Under the pieces are notes generated by a model, which saw only the letters and a list, made by a program, of their open reading frames with translations, did not search any database and was not told the origin of the DNA. This document shows positions 60,640-64,000 of a stretch of 64,000 nucleotides of DNA, piece after piece. Position 1 is the first letter of the stretch. Every line of letters starts with the position of its first letter. This DNA comes from Epiperipatus broadwayi (taxonomy: Eukaryota; Onychophora; Udeonychophora; Euonychophora; Peripatidae): contig JAQFVV010006200.1 of the NCBI GenBank assembly GCA_028023455.1, forward strand, positions 4,193,860 to 4,257,859. Direction: 5' to 3'. A program made the position numbers and the translations under genes.

Positions 60640-61135
60640 ATTTTTTTGTAAATGTCTTAATATATTGTGATTTATCGCTTCCATAATGACATAATTTTTT
60701 ATTGCAAAATAAAAAAGGTCAGAAATTTCCTGTCTTCTACATAATTGGTATTTTTGATTTACAATGGATATATTCTTTTTCTTGCAATGATTTGAATACA
60801 AATTTACAACTTAATAAACCATAATCTCTTGTAATATACAAATCAAGATATCTCTAAAATAATAATTACTTAAAATCTTAGCCTTATATTCAGACAAAAT
60901 AAAATTACAAATCTGTGCAATTATAGGCAGACCCATAAACTAACGTTTGGACATTTTATAATATCTACATTCAAAAGAAGCAACAATATTATCTTCAATA
61001 AATTTTAAAGAATCAATAATAAATTTTATAATGTATTGACAAAGATCTTTACTTATTACGGCTTGTTTAATAATCTTTATGGAATCCAATCTATTAATAA
61101 AATCGATCATACATTTCTGTCGCATCTAATGAAAC
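60640..61135 (-). pseudogene. Reverse-transcriptase fragment, PLE-like
   Basis: The minus frame 61125-60940 (LKFIEDNIVASFECRYYKMSK) and its continuation GLPIIAQICNFILSEYKAKIL match RT blocks 3-4 of the type YYxQxxGxPMGxxIxxxLxxxxLxxxE. That form is found in Penelope-like and other non-LINE retroelements rather than in LINEs, which read RQGCPLSP there. Stops and an eroded YxDD block (SRDYGLLSCK) follow. Assignment to PLE is probable, not certain. Confidence 0.55.
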
Positions 61136-61267
61136 AATAATTTAAATTTTATCAATTAAATATTCTTAGTTTGGTTTACAAATTAAAAAAATGAAGCAAT
61201 ACTATTTTCAGCATATCCTAAAATGTCTTACAATAACTTATCAATATATTTAAATGTTTGATACATA
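61136..61267. other. Short unassigned junction
   Basis: Joins the RT fragment to the hammerhead unit. No clear target duplication was found at the junction. Confidence 0.3.
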
Positions 61268-61850
61268 AACGAGTGATGGGTCGTGTGAAAGTCTGTGCTC
61301 ATATACCCTATATATTACATATATAGACACAGGTATATAATAAGCCTGTGTTTCAGTTACTTCATAATAGAGATGTCTGCCCATCCCTTGCATATGTATT
61401 AAATGGATTATGTCCTGTACATGAAGATTAGATTGACTTTAGGTCAACATGGGTGTGACAAGAATTTCAGCCTCAGGGTGCCCTTTGAGCATTCCATCAT
61501 CAGATTTTCAATTGGATGGACGGTTGAAGAATTGGAGTGTAGAGTAGATTGAAGCCTGTTCATTAAAGTATGAGGTTTGGCTATCTTAATATATATCTGA
61601 GCACTTATAGCATATATGTTTAGAGATGGTAATCTGGACCAACTGATGATTGCTGGTTTAGCATGAAATACGTATATTGGTGATTATTTATCTTTTCAAC
61701 ATATATGTGTTCAAGTGTATCAGTATTATGAGATAGTGTGGAGAGTGATGGGTTATGAGAAAGTCTGTGCTCATATTCCCTATATATTACATATATAGAC
61801 ACATGTATATAATAATCCTGTGTTTCAGTTATTTCATAATTCTTAAAGGA
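61268..61850 (+). repeat. Hammerhead repeat, complete unit with direct terminal overlap
   Basis: GAGTGATGGG, then AAAGTCTGTGCTCATAT and TTACATATATAGACACA, through CATAAT, occur at 61270-61370 and again at 61743-61846. One full unit is therefore about 473 bp and this copy holds about 1.2 units in tandem. It includes the single-copy part (GGTCAACATGGGTGTGAC, CAGCCTCAGGGTGCCC, GGATGGACGG) and a well-preserved hammerhead. This is the best copy for building a consensus. No ORF. Confidence 0.85.
61629..61687 (+). ncRNA. Type I hammerhead ribozyme motif (61.6 kb)
   Basis: Outer stem I GTAATC 61629-61634 pairs with GATTAT 61682-61687. Bulge TGG; ACCAA 61638-61642 pairs TTGGT 61677-61681. CTGATGA is 61643-61649, stem II 61650-61664 (T-T at the closing position), GAAA 61665-61668. 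Stem III is T669-A674 around ACGT, and the cleavage site is TA 61675-61676. Only the stem II closing pair departs from consensus. Confidence 0.75.
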
Positions 61851-61979
61851 TTTTCATCTTTATGTAATTTCACATTTGCAAATCTTCAAAGAATGAAATC
61901 AAATAGTTGCTAGAATTCTTTTATATTTATGAAAATATTACATTTTTACTTGGAAATAAATCAATTAATCAATAAATAA
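61851..61979. other. Short unassigned stretch
   Basis: Nothing recognised. Confidence 0.3.
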
Positions 61980-62850
61980 ATTGTCTACAAAAGCATAGTA
62001 ATCATTTTCTTTTTCTTCTATCTCTTCCAAATCATAATTTGATGAGCAGCATAGTTCTTTAATCTTCTATCTAATTCTGATTCTTTCATAAAATTATAAA
62101 TCCATTTCTATTAACTTTATCCAGATATTTCATCTTATGTTTTCTCTATGCTAGATTTCTTTCCATCATTCCCTCAAGCAACAATGAATACTATTTCAAA
62201 TCACTCATCAAGTGATGACAATACTGTCCTTTCTTTGAGCAATGATCACATTTACCTTCTTCAAATTGTATCAGTACCTCTTACTTTTCATTTAAACTAT
62301 GTACAGTATTTTCATCATGTTATGTCAACATTACATCTCGAAGATATTTTTTTTTGGATTCAGTTAGCAGCTACATCATATGATTCAAATAACTTTACAC
62401 TCCAAATATAATTCTTGATAAAGTATTTTTTAACATAGAAGGATATATTTTTAAATACAAATAATCTTCATTTTCTATTAAAAACTCCATTGGTTTGTGC
62501 AATTCTTGTGTTTATGTCATCATTATTTTTTCAATCTGTTTTTAATATTTCTTCCACCTTATGTTATTAATCTTTTCAAGTATTTGAAGGCTGATCTAAT
62601 TTTTCTGCTCTCATCCACATTATAGCTATCTATTTTCCCACTTTAGCATATTTTTATTACCTTTGACTTTTTTTGTTGTTGTAAATTTTTGTATTACACC
62701 TTTTCTCAATAGATCATCAAGTCAATTCAACATCAACTGTAGATCACATTCATTCTCTGATAATAAAATTATACTTATATTATCTAACAAATTGTATAGA
62801 ACTAAATACTTTATTACATTTTTATTTATAAGTGTTAACCTTAGCTGATC
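61980..62850 (-). pseudogene. LINE ORF2 3' part (minus strand)
   Basis: On the minus strand: IQFVR or VDNISIILLSENECDLQLML (about 62795-62735) is the RFADDxxLLAExExDLQ region. TTTKKVKGN-like text follows. Further along are YIWSVKLFESYD (about 62420-62380), matching KxYIWSxxLYGSE, and finally FEIVFIVAEG-, KHKMKYLD- and KESELDRRLKN-like pieces (62200-62030) of the C-terminus. Stops and shifts are frequent. It continues upstream at 63615-64000. Confidence 0.75.
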
Positions 62851-63083
62851 CACAACTTTGAGATTAGTCACTGTAGATAAATACAGTAATGATTATCACT
62901 TATCATTTGTTAAACTAAAGATTATCTCTAGCATAGATAAAAAAATTTAAACCTGTTAAAGATTAATATATGTTTTTTTAAAAGGAAAAATAAACACACA
63001 TGGAATAATTCAAGTTCATTTATTTTTTTCAAGTATGACTACACATTTTGAACACATAAATAGATACTGTAAAAGACAAATGA

Positions 63084-63128
63084 CCTCAAAATGCACTTCA
63101 TACTGAACCAGCTCTCATCAATTGGTCG
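63084..63128 (-). ncRNA. Hammerhead-like core at a fold-back centre
   Basis: Minus strand: GACC pairs with the GGTC across the loop, then AATTGATGAGAGCTGGTTCAG (C to T in the first box) and GTATGAAGTG in place of CATGAAAT. It sits exactly at the loop of a long inverted repeat, so stem I would be extended to tens of base pairs. Decayed core. Confidence 0.5.
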
Positions 63129-63481
63129 TTTGTCTTTTGCAATATCTTTATTTATGTGTTTCAAGAATGTGTGGTTATGTAGAAGTTATTAAGAGCATCT
63201 ATAATAGATATAATGAAAAATAGACAAACAAGTGAATTATTCCAGTGTGTGTTTAATTTAAAAAAACATATTAATCATTAACTGAGGTTTAACGTTTCTA
63301 TGTGTATTAGAGATAATCTCTAGTTTAATAAACGATTGGTGATAATCATTACTATATTTATCTAAAGTGGATTATATCAAAGTTGTGGATTGAATAAAGT
63401 TTGATACTTGTAAATCAAAGTATAATAATTTACTATTGAAAAATACTGAATATATGATAAAGATGTTATGAGAGATGGGCC

Positions 63482-63522
63482 AACTGATGAGTGCTGATTT
63501 AGTATGAGATAATCTTGGGGTT
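63482..63522 (+). ncRNA. Hammerhead-like core, decayed
   Basis: CCAACTGATGAGTGCTGATT keeps the first box and stem II (GTGCT with AGTAT), but GAAA is GAGA and the stem III/cleavage region is altered. Confidence 0.5.
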
Positions 63523-63614
63523 TATTTGTCTTTTACAATATCTTTATTTAATTAGAAATTATTATGTTCTTAAGAATGTGTAATAGTGTAGAAGTTATTA
63601 AAAACATTTATACT

Positions 63615-64000
63615 AAATATTTTGCCTCTTATTTTCAATCATTTTATATTATATTCTCTCACGGTTTTTCCAATATAAATATTGAAGAGTAAAGGTAATG
63701 GATCACACCCTTCAGATACCGCTTCCTATTTTAGTCTCTTTTTCTTCAAAAATTCAAAAAGAAGTTTGGTTTCTTATATAAATAAACATTATTTTTCTAT
63801 CTCTAGAATCTATTTTCACATTCCCTAAAGACCTAAACATTATGTTCCAGTCTAAATTATCAAATGTCTTTTCTATTTCAATCAAACCGCTGCTGTTTCT
63901 GAATCAGTGTATCAATGGTTTTATAAAGCTTATTTTAACAATTATATTTGTATTAAATACTTTTTTAAAAAATGAAATTGCTACATGATTATTAGACCCA
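63615..64000 (-). pseudogene. LINE RT catalytic-core fragment (minus strand)
   Basis: Read from about 63905 downward: GLIEIEKTFDNLDWNIMF is RT block 3 (FxDxEKAFDxVDW), with the first catalytic Asp position occupied by Glu. YIRNQTSF follows, then after a stop EGCDPLPLLFNIYIGKTVRE (about 63725-63665), which is block 4 (RQGCPLSPLLFNIYI). It joins, across the 62.85-63.61 kb insertion, to the YADD region at 62.8 kb. It runs off the window end. Confidence 0.8.

Larger units (their letters stand above)
62851..63614. repeat. Hammerhead fold-back insertion in the LINE
   Basis: The left arm (62851-63080) and the region 63118-63400 are inverted copies: CACAACTTTGAGATTAGTCA, then AAACTAAAGATTATCTCTAG and AATAATTCA on the left, with complements on the right. 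A third piece (63480-63614) repeats 63118-63215 directly (TTTGTCTTTTACAATATCTT, then AAGAATGTGT, GTAGAAGTTATTAA). Hammerhead-like cores occur at 63084-63128 (minus) and 63482-63522 (plus). The LINE RT reads up to it on both sides. Confidence 0.7.

Overview
The window reads as repeat-dominated, very A+T-rich nuclear DNA of an animal. I find no intact cellular protein gene, no canonical tRNA or rRNA gene, and nothing bacterial. Almost all open frames are short chance ORFs. The recognisable coding sequence is the wreckage of transposable elements: several APE-type LINE fragments, two Penelope-like (PLE) fragments, one Merlin-type DNA transposase, one old internally deleted Ty3/gypsy element, and one much younger LTR element that carries only a gag gene. 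The repeat mix (tRNA-derived SINEs, PLEs, Merlin, LINEs, hammerhead-ribozyme repeats, many fold-back hairpins, long AT/ATT/GATA arrays) fits a marine invertebrate. A mollusc, perhaps a cephalopod, is my guess, but the sequence does not prove it.

Layout. 1-10 kb: a hammerhead-bearing repeat, a ~0.7 kb sequence present twice about 2 kb apart (3.06 and 5.03 kb), a LINE RT fragment and two fold-back elements. 10-15 kb: a hammerhead fold-back element flanked by a 16-bp direct repeat, a Merlin transposase pseudogene and a second hammerhead fold-back. 15.1-18.6 kb: an old Ty3/gypsy remnant with one hairpin MITE in its 5' LTR and another in its integrase. 19-29 kb: a near-perfect hairpin, three related tRNA-derived SINEs, a PLE RT/GIY-YIG fragment and a LINE fragment. 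29-34 kb: a LINE endonuclease/RT remnant and three more hammerhead repeats. 34.15-40.68 kb: the complete gag-only LTR retrotransposon (LTRs ~1.88 kb, 4-bp target duplication ATAA, tRNA-Lys-type primer site), inserted in a degraded LINE. 41-55 kb: mostly hairpins, microsatellites and old repeats. 55-64 kb: tRNA-like SINE pieces, LINE and PLE fragments, a complete hammerhead repeat unit (61.3-61.8 kb), and a minus-strand LINE split by another hammerhead fold-back.

The most notable system is the hammerhead family. At least ten pieces share a type I hammerhead fold: a CUGAUGA box, a ~5-bp stem II, a GAAA box, a tiny stem III with a 4-nt loop, a UA cleavage site, and a stem I of ACCAA/UUGGU, a 3-nt bulge and a further 6-bp helix. 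The outer helix shows a compensatory A-U to G-C change between copies. Units are ~480 bp, carry direct terminal overlaps, and several are inverted dimers whose symmetry centre lies at or near the ribozyme. This resembles the metazoan retrozymes proposed to be mobilised by PLE reverse transcriptases, and PLE fragments lie in the same window.
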